Source: Treponema sp.
GTDB taxonomy: Bacteria; Spirochaetota; Spirochaetia; Treponematales; Breznakiellaceae
Reading direction: 5' to 3'
DNA: 31,090 nt
NCBI GenBank assembly: GCA_031284195.1
Contig: JAITAI010000109.1
Location: forward strand, 1-31,090
Part shown: positions 15,077 to 22,956 of the stretch, one piece after another
Numbering within the stretch: position 1 is the stretch's first letter
How the letters are laid out: each line of letters opens with the position of its first letter
The notes under the pieces: generated by a model
What the model was told of the DNA's origin: nothing
Databases searched by the model: none
The model's input: only the letters and a program-made list of their open reading frames with translations
Program-made: the position numbers and the translations under genes

Positions 15077-15133
15077 AATCAAGGCTACCTGAGAAATTCT
15101 TAGTGGTTTTTTAGGTAGCCTTTGATTTTTTTT
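15077..15133 (+). terminator. Strong intrinsic terminator after flaA
   Basis: AATCAAGGCTACCT (15077-15090) pairs with AGGTAGCCTTTGATT (15113-15127), a 14-bp stem with one bulged T and a 22-base loop, followed by a T-run to 15133. It lies 26 bases after the flaA stop and 25 bases before the next start. Confidence 0.92.
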
Positions 15134-15158
15134 CTATAGGGAAAAACTGGGCTGTAGG

Positions 15159-16415
15159 ATGTATAATCGCACAATTCCCGATCGGAATACGCTCCGGAAA
15201 GCCTATGAAGCATATACCCTGGTAAGAAGTGTAATTACTAGGGATATGGAAACCACCCTTGAGGAAAAGCTTAAGTTTCTTGCATCCCGTCCGATAGTCA
15301 AAGGCCGGGTCAAGGAATTTGAGAGTTATTATAAAAAATATATCCAACTACTTCAAAAAAATCCGTCCTGTTCCAAATCTTTGTATATTACCGATGTAAT
15401 CGGCATCAGGATTGTATGCCCTTTTTTTGAAGATCTCGCCCTAGTTGAGAAGTGTTTAAAATCGAACTTTGAAGTTATTGAGGTGGAACGAAAGGGTTCT
15501 AATTATTCTTTCAAGGAATTTGGCTATGAATCGATTCACTTCTTGATAAAAATTCCTGAGGTCCTTATAAAAAAACGGGGAGACTGCGGATTGGAAGTAG
15601 TAGAGATTCAAATTCGTACTATTCTCCAGGATGCCTGGGCTGAAGTGGAACATGAACTGGTATATAAAGCTGCATTTACCCCCTTCGATGAACCGATGAA
15701 ACGTAAATTAGCAGCCCTTAATGCCAGCCTTTCCTTGGCAGATACGATTTTTCAGGAATTCAGGACCTATCAGCGGCGGCTCAACGGAGAGTTGGAAAAG
15801 CGGCGGGATTCTTTTTTTAAGAAGATTGAAGCATCCATTGATATCCCCCTCTTTACCAATGAAAAACCGAACAAGCCCCCTCAGAATCACCGGAAAGAAA
15901 CCCCGAGAAACGGAGCACCTCTTGCTGCAGCATCCCAGGGTAATTCGATTGATGAGCTTCTGCTTACTGCCCTGTATGCTCATAATGAGCATCGGTTTGC
16001 AGAAGCAATTGCCTTATACACCTCTATTCTGAACATGGAGCCTAAAAATACCATCGCTTCCCTTATTTATAAACACCGGGGGATGGCTAGTTTCGCCCGA
16101 TCCCAATATGACGATGCTATCGGGGATTTTACCCGTTCTTTAGAATTGGATCATGAATCCTATAGAGCCGTTTATTTTCGGGGTATAGTCAAAACGGTTT
16201 TGCAACAGTACCTGGATGCCATCGAGGATTTTACCCTATCCCTCAAGATAAACCCCTATCAGGCATTTTGTTATTATCGCCGAGGGCAGGCGTATTATCA
16301 CCTGGATGATCTTCCCCAAGCTCTAGCGGATTGTGAGGCAGCCTTAGCCTTAGAACCTGATTCCGAATCAATAGAACGATTCAGGAAGCTCCTTCTAAAT
16401 AAGCTAACCATGTAG
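15159..16415 (+). CDS. (p)ppGpp synthetase (RelA/SpoT domain) with C-terminal TPR repeats
   Basis: 418 residues. Residues 30-215 form a RelA/SpoT nucleotidyltransferase domain like that of small alarmone synthetases: RPIVKGRVKEFESYYKK (44-60), YITDVIGIRIVC with D79 and R84, FGYESIHF with H127, and EIQIRTILQDAWAEVEHELVYK (149-170) with E149 and the Arg of QIRT. No HD hydrolase, TGS or ACT domain is present, so it should only make, not degrade, (p)ppGpp or pGpp. A linker rich in Pro/Asn (235-260) leads to three or four TPR units (about 265-415: AEAIALYTSILNMEPKN, DDAIGDFTRSLELD, LDAIEDFTLSLKINP, PQALADCEAALALEP), which probably bind a regulatory protein partner. The ATG has no good ribosome-binding site. 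It follows the flaA terminator and converges on a minus-strand gene. Confidence 0.87.
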   Translation: MYNRTIPDRNTLRKAYEAYTLVRSVITRDMETTLEEKLKFLASRPIVKGRVKEFESYYKKYIQLLQKNPSCSKSLYITDVIGIRIVCPFFEDLALVEKCLKSNFEVIEVERKGSNYSFKEFGYESIHFLIKIPEVLIKKRGDCGLEVVEIQIRTILQDAWAEVEHELVYKAAFTPFDEPMKRKLAALNASLSLADTIFQEFRTYQRRLNGELEKRRDSFFKKIEASIDIPLFTNEKPNKPPQNHRKETPRNGAPLAAASQGNSIDELLLTALYAHNEHRFAEAIALYTSILNMEPKNTIASLIYKHRGMASFARSQYDDAIGDFTRSLELDHESYRAVYFRGIVKTVLQQYLDAIEDFTLSLKINPYQAFCYYRRGQAYYHLDDLPQALADCEAALALEPDSESIERFRKLLLNKLTM

Positions 16416-16455
16416 TGCCCGAGGAAAGAAGGTTCTGGTTCTTATCAGTGTCTCC

Positions 16456-17571
16456 TCATCCATCCGCCAAGGCCCGCAAAAAGTACCCATTCGGCTCCCA
16501 GGCCCGTTCCCCATAACCGCCAGCCATGATCCAGGCAGACGGAATCCCCTGTTCCCGGAGGTAGTGATAGATCAGCCGATCCCGTTCAATACAACAGTCC
16601 AGGCTCAATTTGAGAAGACTACTGGAAGGAAGCTCGTCATGTTCATAAGGGTCGGACCCATCAACCACGATGACCAGGTCTGGTTGCAGGTTTTGGGAAC
16701 GTTTCTCCAGTAGCTCTAAACCTTTCTGTAATTCCGGCACATAGGTATCCTCTGCTCCTGCTTCGATGCAGATCTCCACATCCCCCTGGATCCAAGGGGC
16801 CCGTCCCAGGGGCGCCCCGTGCAAGGTTTCCTCATCCAAGGGCCATCCTTTGGCCATGTGTATGGAGAGGGTACCGATCTCAAGGGCCTTTGCAACGTCT
16901 TTATTCCCTCCCAGATCCCCGCGGATTCGGGAAAAATGTACCAGTTCTGCAGTACCACACCCTTTATGAGCATCCAAGTCTATAATCCATATCCGTTGGG
17001 CCTGGTTTTCAACTTGCAATTTCCGAGCCGCAATCATAATATCATGGATAAGGCAAAACCCTGCCCCTTGGTCATACCGGGCATGGTGCATACCCCCGCC
17101 CAGATAATAACAGAACCCCGGCTTAGGGTCCTCCTGCTTTAGGGCAAGCCGGCACGCTAGGTAGGTGCCTTCAACCTGGGCTACCGTAAGGTGAAACAGT
17201 TCTATCAAGGGCTTCACTGCCCGATCCGGTTCATAACGGTGGGGCTGTCCCTGGCTGTCTATAAGCTCATAGGTGTTGAGTAGGGCTTTCAACAGTCCTT
17301 GGGAACCTTCCGGGCCTTCTTGGTACAGCGTGGTGATGAACTCTTTTTGATGGACCCGTTCCAGATCCTCCCGATTTATGAGTGGCCCCATAGACTCTCC
17401 TAAAAAGCGGCGAGCTCCAGGGCAATCCAAAACCGGCTTGAGGGGATAGGTATCCAGGACTCCAGTCTGGGCAAGAAAATCAATGATCCGCGGCGCCCGG
17501 GCAGGGGAAATCGGGAGCATGATACCGTAATCAGTATAGGCTTGTATTAGGTCTGGATCGTATAGAATCAT
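16456..17571 (-). CDS. Histone deacetylase-superfamily protein (AcuC/HDAC fold)
   Basis: The 371-residue form starting at 17571 begins MILYDPDLIQAYTDYGIMLP, as bacterial members of this zinc-hydrolase family do. Active-site segments are intact: GGGMHHARYDQGAGFCLIHD (paired His), WIIDLDAHKGCGTA (Asp and His zinc ligands), VIVVDGSDPYEHDELP (Asp ligand) and MAGGYGERA (Tyr). Compared with standard enzymes, LDAHKG replaces DxHHG. Substrates in bacteria include acetylated polyamines or proteins such as acetyl-CoA synthetase; the one here is unknown. The same frame stays open to an ATG at 17805, adding 78 residues (for example QFDAILYRGDRNATLFSRK) that look neither clearly coding nor clearly non-coding; I prefer the shorter start because it matches the family. 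Neither has a ribosome-binding site. Confidence 0.85.
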   Translation of the reverse strand: MILYDPDLIQAYTDYGIMLPISPARAPRIIDFLAQTGVLDTYPLKPVLDCPGARRFLGESMGPLINREDLERVHQKEFITTLYQEGPEGSQGLLKALLNTYELIDSQGQPHRYEPDRAVKPLIELFHLTVAQVEGTYLACRLALKQEDPKPGFCYYLGGGMHHARYDQGAGFCLIHDIMIAARKLQVENQAQRIWIIDLDAHKGCGTAELVHFSRIRGDLGGNKDVAKALEIGTLSIHMAKGWPLDEETLHGAPLGRAPWIQGDVEICIEAGAEDTYVPELQKGLELLEKRSQNLQPDLVIVVDGSDPYEHDELPSSSLLKLSLDCCIERDRLIYHYLREQGIPSAWIMAGGYGERAWEPNGYFLRALADG

Positions 17572-17925
17572 AGGTTCATTATATATACATGATCCATGAG
17601 ATAATACTAGGGTATGAGCTTTAAGTACAAGATAAATCCTAGAAAACTTCCTGGAGAATAGAGTGGCATTTCGGTCCCCCCTATATAAAATGGCATCAAA
17701 CTGTAAAGGTCTGGCTTGTTCCGCAGGAACGGCCTCTTGACTTTGCTCAAGAAATCCCTCCATATCAGTAATCATACTAGCCCATGGGAGCCGAAAGGTT
17801 CCCATGCCCCGGAGGGGACTTGTTTTATCTGTAAAAACCAGTCAAAGTCACGTTATTTAGAGGGTTTTTCAAAATCGAACTTTGGAAAAACCGCTTTAAA
17901 AAAATAAAATCATCGAAGGTAACCT
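17572..17925. other. 354-bp divergent region between the HDAC-like gene and the permease
   Basis: If the shorter HDAC start is right, this holds both promoters. On the minus strand a TATATAAT stretch lies just before the 17571 start, without a convincing -35. On the plus strand a hairpin at 17863-17892 (listed separately) precedes the permease gene. The minus-strand frame remains open through most of it, so part may be coding. Confidence 0.4.
17863..17892 (+). repeat. Leader hairpin, copy B of the GGTTTTTC...GAAAAACC element
   Basis: GGTTTTTC (17863-17870) pairs with GAAAAACC (17885-17892); after one mismatch AAA (17872-17874) pairs with TTT (17881-17883), leaving a 6-base loop. It ends 33 bases before the permease ATG. 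Sequence and position match copy A at 4042-4077. Confidence 0.6.
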
Positions 17926-18687
17926 ATGGATCTACACCGGTTTTTCCCCTATCCCTTGGAGTCCTGGCAATGGGTTGCGGTTATTTTCAGCGGCCTTTGT
18001 ATTGGTTTGTCCAAAACCGGCTTAACCGGACTCACCGCAATTATGGTACCCATCCTCGCTCGAATCTTTGGGGCTAAAGCATCCACTGGGGTGGCCTTAC
18101 CCATGCTCTGTTTTGCGGATCTCCTGGCGGTACTGGTTTACCGGCGTAGCGGGGAATGGAAATACATCTTCCGCTTGCTTCCTTGGGCTTTGGCGGGATT
18201 TGCCCTGGCCTTGGTAGTGGATCGCTTTGTTCCTGACCGGGGCTTTAAGTTCCTCATAGGGATATGTATCTTCTTAGGTATTGGCGTCATGGTTTGGCAG
18301 GATCACCGGGGTAAAGACTCCGCCATACCTACTGCCTGGTGGTTTGGGGCCCTCTTTGGGATCCTAGGAGGCTTCTCCACCATGATCGGTAATGCCGCAG
18401 GACCGGTCATGTCGGTTTTTCTCTTATCCATAAGGCTGCCTAAGACTAGTTTGGTAGGGACTGGGGCGTGGTTTTTTATGATTATCAATTACCTTAAACT
18501 GCCGCTCCAGTATTTTGTGTGGCATAATATTACCAGGGAGGCTCTGTACTTCAGTATAACCATGATACCGGTGATTATCATTGGTGGAGTTTTAGGGGTT
18601 CTCCTCGTGAAGAAAACCTCTGAACGGCATTACCGCATCATGGTCTATCTAATGACCATCCTATCCGGATCCCTGCTTTTTATATGA
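17926..18687 (+). CDS. TauE/SafE family membrane permease
   Basis: A 253-residue integral inner-membrane protein with about eight hydrophobic segments in the two-fold repeat of the family: WVAVIFSGLCIGLSKTGLTG at the start and ALFGILGGFSTMIGNAAGPV in the middle are the diagnostic paired motifs (GxSKTG and GxxSTMxGNxxGP). Family members are proposed to export sulfite, sulfoacetate or other small organic anions; the substrate here is not predictable. AAGG about 6 bases before the ATG supports the start. A single gene between the HDAC-like gene (divergent) and the heat-shock cluster. Confidence 0.9.
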   Translation: MDLHRFFPYPLESWQWVAVIFSGLCIGLSKTGLTGLTAIMVPILARIFGAKASTGVALPMLCFADLLAVLVYRRSGEWKYIFRLLPWALAGFALALVVDRFVPDRGFKFLIGICIFLGIGVMVWQDHRGKDSAIPTAWWFGALFGILGGFSTMIGNAAGPVMSVFLLSIRLPKTSLVGTGAWFFMIINYLKLPLQYFVWHNITREALYFSITMIPVIIIGGVLGVLLVKKTSERHYRIMVYLMTILSGSLLFI

Positions 18688-18958
18688 CCAAGCTTAAATC
18701 GTATAGCGAAGGCTTTCGGTACTCCACCCTCTATGTGCTTCATACAGAAACCGCTGCCTGCCCTTCCTAGGGTTTATACTGTCCGGTAACAAAATTTTCT
18801 TGACCTTTATAGTACTGGTTAAGTATGTTTTTAATGAGTATTAATCTGAGGGACTTAAACAGCCTTCGGTTTTAACCATGAATAGTACGGTTTAGAGTGT
18901 ATAGGTTTCACTAGGTTACACTAAGTATCCAGAATTCATAAAAAAGGTGTGAATTATT
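18688..18958 (+). promoter_or_regulatory. Control region of the grpE-dnaK-dnaJ cluster
   Basis: A sigma-70-like promoter candidate is TTGACC (18800-18805), 18-base spacer, TATGTT (18824-18829). Closer to grpE a tandem 10-bp direct repeat, GGTTTCACTA (18904-18913) and GGTTACACTA (18914-18923), 9 of 10 identical, lies one helical turn apart, like an operator for a dimeric regulator; TTAGAGTGTA (18892-18901) and TACACTAA (18917-18924) also form an imperfect inverted repeat. I looked for CIRCE (TTAGCACTC-N9-GAGTGCTAA) and it is absent. Confidence 0.45.
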
Positions 18959-19651
18959 ATGTCAACGGAAAATGGTATTCATTATCACGAAGAAAATCAG
19001 CATCCAGAACAGGTGGGGGAAACCCCCAAAGCTTCCCCGGATTCCATTACCCCTGAACCTGCGCCTGCTCAGGACGAACAAGGGCAGCCAACTGAGAACC
19101 TCACCCCAGAGGAAAAACTCAAAGATGCGGAAGAGCAGATCGCCGAGCTTAAGGATCAGTATCTACGCAAAGCCGCAGAATTTGAGAATTTCCGTAAGCG
19201 TATGAATCGGGAGAAACAGGAAGCCATTGATTTTGCAAATCAGAGCTTGCTTTTGGACCTCATCCCCATCATTGATGATTTTGAGCGGGCTATCAAAGCA
19301 GCAGATGCCTCCCAGAAGGCTGTTACGGATTTCACGGTCTTTTACGAAGGGATCAGCATGATAGAAAAGCGCCTGTCTTCTCAGTTGGAGAACAAGTGGG
19401 GACTTAAACGCTACGATTCTACAGGAGAACCCTTTGACCCAAATCGGCATGAAGCGATCATGATGGAGAAGTCTCCAGATATAAACGAACCGGTGGTAAA
19501 GGAAGATTTCATTAAAGGGTATAGCTTAAAGGACCGGATCGTCAGGAGCGCCAAGGTAAAGGTCTTGATGCCTGAGCATCCGGGAACCGGCAGGGAGCCG
19601 GAAAAGGCCAACCGTAACGAAGATGCCGGATCAGCGGAAAATCCCTCATAA
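18959..19651 (+). CDS. grpE: Nucleotide exchange factor GrpE
   Basis: GrpE releases ADP from DnaK and resets the chaperone cycle. The 230-residue protein has a long acidic, Pro-rich disordered N terminus (1-55), a coiled-coil (about 58-115: LKDAEEQIAELKDQYLRKAAEFENFRKR contains the conserved AEFENF), then LLDLIPIIDDFERAI, FYEGISMIEKRL and the C-terminal beta domain FDPNRHEAIM, GYSLKDRIVRSAKVKV. The C terminus is extended by a polar tail of about 25 residues. AAGGTG about 10 bases upstream supports the ATG. First gene of the cluster; hrcA, often upstream, is not present. Confidence 0.96.
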   Translation: MSTENGIHYHEENQHPEQVGETPKASPDSITPEPAPAQDEQGQPTENLTPEEKLKDAEEQIAELKDQYLRKAAEFENFRKRMNREKQEAIDFANQSLLLDLIPIIDDFERAIKAADASQKAVTDFTVFYEGISMIEKRLSSQLENKWGLKRYDSTGEPFDPNRHEAIMMEKSPDINEPVVKEDFIKGYSLKDRIVRSAKVKVLMPEHPGTGREPEKANRNEDAGSAENPS

Positions 19652-19725
19652 TTATGCAGGATAGGGGGCGTATGATCGCAACTAGGTGATTTTTTAGTAT
19701 ATTTATTAAGATAGCATTAATTATA

Positions 19726-19748
19726 TTTTTCTATTTTTTATAGAAAAA
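19726..19748 (+). promoter_or_regulatory. A+T-rich hairpin directly before the dnaK ribosome-binding site
   Basis: TTTTTCTAT (19726-19734) and ATAGAAAAA (19740-19748) form a perfect 9-bp stem with a 5-base T loop, 5 bases before AAAGGAG (19754-19760). The weak A-T stem could melt on heating and expose the ribosome-binding region, or act as a processing or attenuation site between grpE and dnaK; neither is shown. Confidence 0.4.
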
Positions 19749-19770
19749 ATAATAAAGGAGTTTATCATAT

Positions 19771-21690
19771 ATGGGTAAAATAATTGGAATCGATCTGGGA
19801 ACCACCAACTCATGCGTATCCGTGCTTGAGGGGGGTGAACCCATCGTTATTCAGAATTCTGAGGGCGGACGGACCACCCCTTCTATTGTCGGTTTTACCA
19901 GTAAGGGCGAACGGGTAATCGGTCAACCGGCAAAAAACCAGATGATCACGAACCCTGAGAACACGATTTATTCTATTAAACGGTTCATGGGGCGCCGGTA
20001 TTCTGAGGTTGGTAATGAAATGAAATTGGTCCCCTATCGAGTGGTAGAACAGGGGGATGATGTACGAGTGGATATTGACGGGAAAAAGTATTCTCCCCAA
20101 GAAATATCCGCCTTTGTCCTGCAAAAAATGAAAAAAACCGCAGAAGATTACCTAGGGGAAGCGGTTACCGAAGCGGTGATCACCGTGCCGGCCTACTTCA
20201 ACGACGCTCAACGGCAGGCTACCAAAGACGCGGGGAAGATTGCTGGACTTGAGGTTAAGCGTATCATCAACGAACCTACTGCAGCGTCTTTGGCTTTCGG
20301 CTTTAACAAGGATCAAAAAAAGGAAAAAACCATTGCCGTGTACGATCTGGGAGGCGGTACCTTCGATATTTCCATTCTGGAACTGGGGGAAGGGGTCTTT
20401 GAAGTGAAGTCCACCAACGGGGATACCCACCTGGGAGGGGATGATTTTGACCGTCGGATCATGGAATGGCTCATTGCAGAATTTAAGAAAGATACCGCTA
20501 TAGACCTTGGGCAGGATCGTATGGCCTTGCAGCGCCTCCGGGAAGCCGCAGAGAAAGCCAAGATCGAGCTTTCCGCCATGCAGACCACTGAGGTGAACCT
20601 TCCCTTTATTACCGCAGATCAATCAGGACCTAAGCACCTGCAAAAAACCCTTACCCGGGCGAAATTTGAACAGATGGTCGCGGACCTCTTAGAACGATCC
20701 AAGGAACCCTGCAAAAAGGCCCTCTCTGATGCGGGACTCACTGCAGACCAGATTGACGAGATCATCCTGGTGGGAGGTTCTACCCGGATCCCTGCGGTAC
20801 AGCAGATCGTCAAGGATCTCTTCAGGAAAGAACCCAATAAGGGGGTCAACCCTGATGAGGCAGTGGCCATCGGCGCGGCAATCCAGGGAGGTATCTTGGG
20901 CGGAGATGTCAAAGACGTGCTGCTCCTGGATGTAACCCCCCTCTCGTTGGGGATTGAAACCTTGGGAGGAGTGATGACCAAGCTCATTCCTCGAAATACC
21001 ACCATCCCCACCAGGAAAAGCCAGATCTTCTCCACTGCTGCTGATGGTCAGACTGCGGTTTCCATCCAAGTACTTCAAGGGGAACGGGAAATGGCCAATC
21101 AGAACCGTACCCTAGGCCGGTTTGATTTGGTAGGGATCCCTCCTGCGCCTCGAGGTATACCCCAAATAGAGGTGGCCTTTGATATTGACGCCAATGGCAT
21201 TGTGCATGTATCTGCCAAAGATTTAGGCACTGGTAAGGAACAGAAGATCCGTATCGAAAGTTCTTCAGGGCTTTCGGATGCTGACATTGATCGCATGGTT
21301 AAGGAAGCGGAACTCCATGCCGAAGAAGATCGAAAGGAACGGGAACGGGCAGAAGCCCGGAATGAAGCGGATACCATGATCTACAGTACCGAGAAGAACA
21401 TCAAAGACCTGGGGGATAAGATCAATTCCGCGGATAAAGCCAAAGCAGAGGAAGCCATTGCAGACCTCAAGCGGGCCTTGGAAGGGGGCGAAGTTCAGGT
21501 CATCCGAGATAAAACCGAAGCCCTGAAACAGGTATCCTACAAGATTGCAGAAGAGGTATACAAGCAGACAGGGGCTCAGCCAGGGCAGCAAGCCGGTTCT
21601 AATCCTACAGGAAGCGATTCTGCTCAGGATAGCACTGACCATACCAAGCGAGCCGAAGATGTGGATTACGAAGTGGTGGATGACAAATAG
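19771..21690 (+). CDS. dnaK: Chaperone DnaK (Hsp70)
   Basis: Full-length 639-residue Hsp70 acting in the cytoplasm with DnaJ and GrpE. Nucleotide-binding domain motifs: GIDLGTTNSCVSV at the N terminus, EAVITVPAYFNDAQRQATKDAG, NEPTAASLAFG, YDLGGGTFDIS and LVGGSTRIPAV. The linker DVLLLDVTPLSLGIET leads to the substrate-binding domain (GVMTKLIPRNTTIP, FDIDANGIVHVSAKD) and a helical lid; the acidic tail ends DYEVVDDK, close to the EEVKDKK-type ends of other bacterial DnaKs. AAAGGAG at 19754-19760 supports the start. 119 bases separate it from grpE and 90 from dnaJ. Confidence 0.98.
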   Translation: MGKIIGIDLGTTNSCVSVLEGGEPIVIQNSEGGRTTPSIVGFTSKGERVIGQPAKNQMITNPENTIYSIKRFMGRRYSEVGNEMKLVPYRVVEQGDDVRVDIDGKKYSPQEISAFVLQKMKKTAEDYLGEAVTEAVITVPAYFNDAQRQATKDAGKIAGLEVKRIINEPTAASLAFGFNKDQKKEKTIAVYDLGGGTFDISILELGEGVFEVKSTNGDTHLGGDDFDRRIMEWLIAEFKKDTAIDLGQDRMALQRLREAAEKAKIELSAMQTTEVNLPFITADQSGPKHLQKTLTRAKFEQMVADLLERSKEPCKKALSDAGLTADQIDEIILVGGSTRIPAVQQIVKDLFRKEPNKGVNPDEAVAIGAAIQGGILGGDVKDVLLLDVTPLSLGIETLGGVMTKLIPRNTTIPTRKSQIFSTAADGQTAVSIQVLQGEREMANQNRTLGRFDLVGIPPAPRGIPQIEVAFDIDANGIVHVSAKDLGTGKEQKIRIESSSGLSDADIDRMVKEAELHAEEDRKERERAEARNEADTMIYSTEKNIKDLGDKINSADKAKAEEAIADLKRALEGGEVQVIRDKTEALKQVSYKIAEEVYKQTGAQPGQQAGSNPTGSDSAQDSTDHTKRAEDVDYEVVDDK

Positions 21691-21780
21691 CAAGGCCTTC
21701 ATTTGCAATTCTTGGGCCGGGTAAAATCAAGGAATTAAGGGAATTGTAATGAAGTTTACTAAGATAAAAAGGGTGTTATT

Positions 21781-22902
21781 GTGGCAAAGCGTGATTACTA
21801 CGAAGTCCTGGGGGTACAGAAGGGCGCTACCAAAGACGATATAAAGAAGGCATACCGGAAGTTAGCCATTCAATATCACCCGGATAAGAATCAGGGCAAC
21901 AAAGAAGCGGAAGAGAAATTTAAGGAAGCCACCGAGGCATACGAAATTCTTTCGGATGATCAGAAAAAAGCTGCCTATGATCAATTTGGTTTTGCTGGAG
22001 TTGAAGGCATGGGGGGACAGCAGGATTTTTCATCTGCGTTCCGCGATTTTGGGGATCTTTTTGGGGATTTTTCCAGTATCTTCGATACCTTTTTTGGCAG
22101 TAGCGGCCGTCGTTCCTCCAGCGGTACTGGTGTCCGGCAGGGGGCTAATCTCCGCTATGATGTGGACATATCTTTCAAAGATGCGGTGTTCGGTACCAAA
22201 GTGGAGATCCAGTACTCTCGGAATGAGGCTTGTCCGGTCTGTAAAGGAACCGGAGCCTCCAGCGGCACAGGCAAAAAGGTCTGTTCCACCTGTGGCGGTT
22301 CTGGGCAGGTGCGTCATAGTCAGGGCTTTTTTTCCGTGGCCTCTACCTGTCCAAATTGTGGAGGGGAAGGGTATATTATCGAGCATCCCTGTAAGGAATG
22401 TAATGGTTCGGGGACGCAAAAGAAACGCCAAAAGATCATGGTTACCGTCCCTCCAGGGGTAGAAAACGGCAAACGGGTGCTTATCCCTCGGCAGGGAGAT
22501 ACTGGTCCCAACGGAGGTCCTCCAGGAGACCTCTATGTGTTCTTCCGGGTTAAACCCCATGAATATTTTGAACGCCAAGACATGGACCTGTATTGTGCGG
22601 TACCCATTTCCATAAGCCAAGCGGCCCTGGGAGCGGATATTCATGTCATGACCCTAGACGGGAAGACCATTAAGGTCAAAGTACCTCCGGGGATCCAGAA
22701 TGGTAAAATGCTCAGGATCCGGGATGAAGGGATTCCCGCAGGCCCAGGGGGAAGGCGGGGTAACCTCTATATCAAACTCATGATTCAGATCCCTACTAAA
22801 CTCTCCAGGAGGGGCAAAGAACTTATGGAAGAACTTGCCCGGGTTGAGGGTGAAGAGGATTCCCCCAAGCCCATCCCCCTTGCGGAATTATCAGAGCAGT
22901 AA
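21781..22902 (+). CDS. dnaJ: Chaperone DnaJ (Hsp40, type I)
   Basis: 373 residues with all type I domains: J domain (1-70) with the catalytic HPD in YHPDKNQG, a Gly/Phe-rich region (about 75-125: GDLFGDFSSIFDTFFG), four zinc-binding repeats CPVCKGTG, CSTCGGSG, CPNCGGEG and CKECNGSG (about 150-210), and the C-terminal substrate-binding domains (VPPGVENGKRV, GDLYVFFRVKPHEYFERQDMDL, LGADIHVMTLDGKTIKVKVPPG). It delivers substrates to DnaK and stimulates its ATPase. The start is GTG at 21781, supported by alignment (MAKRDYYEVLGV) and an AAGGG sequence upstream. Having dnaJ directly behind dnaK fits a single stress regulon. Confidence 0.97.
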   Translation: MAKRDYYEVLGVQKGATKDDIKKAYRKLAIQYHPDKNQGNKEAEEKFKEATEAYEILSDDQKKAAYDQFGFAGVEGMGGQQDFSSAFRDFGDLFGDFSSIFDTFFGSSGRRSSSGTGVRQGANLRYDVDISFKDAVFGTKVEIQYSRNEACPVCKGTGASSGTGKKVCSTCGGSGQVRHSQGFFSVASTCPNCGGEGYIIEHPCKECNGSGTQKKRQKIMVTVPPGVENGKRVLIPRQGDTGPNGGPPGDLYVFFRVKPHEYFERQDMDLYCAVPISISQAALGADIHVMTLDGKTIKVKVPPGIQNGKMLRIRDEGIPAGPGGRRGNLYIKLMIQIPTKLSRRGKELMEELARVEGEEDSPKPIPLAELSEQ

Positions 22903-22956
22903 GTCCAAAGGCGTGCCGGTAAACCCGTTACAGCAGGAACTATAAGGAAAGGTGCT

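Noticed and set aside
18688..18958. CIRCE element upstream of grpE
   Set aside because: Searched for TTAGCACTC-N9-GAGTGCTAA; only a loose TTAGAGTGT/ACACTAA resemblance, reported instead as an unassigned operator-like region.
20152..21078. Several minus-strand frames opposite dnaK
   Set aside because: Antisense of the strongly conserved Hsp70 sequence; open frames there are a well-known codon-use artefact.
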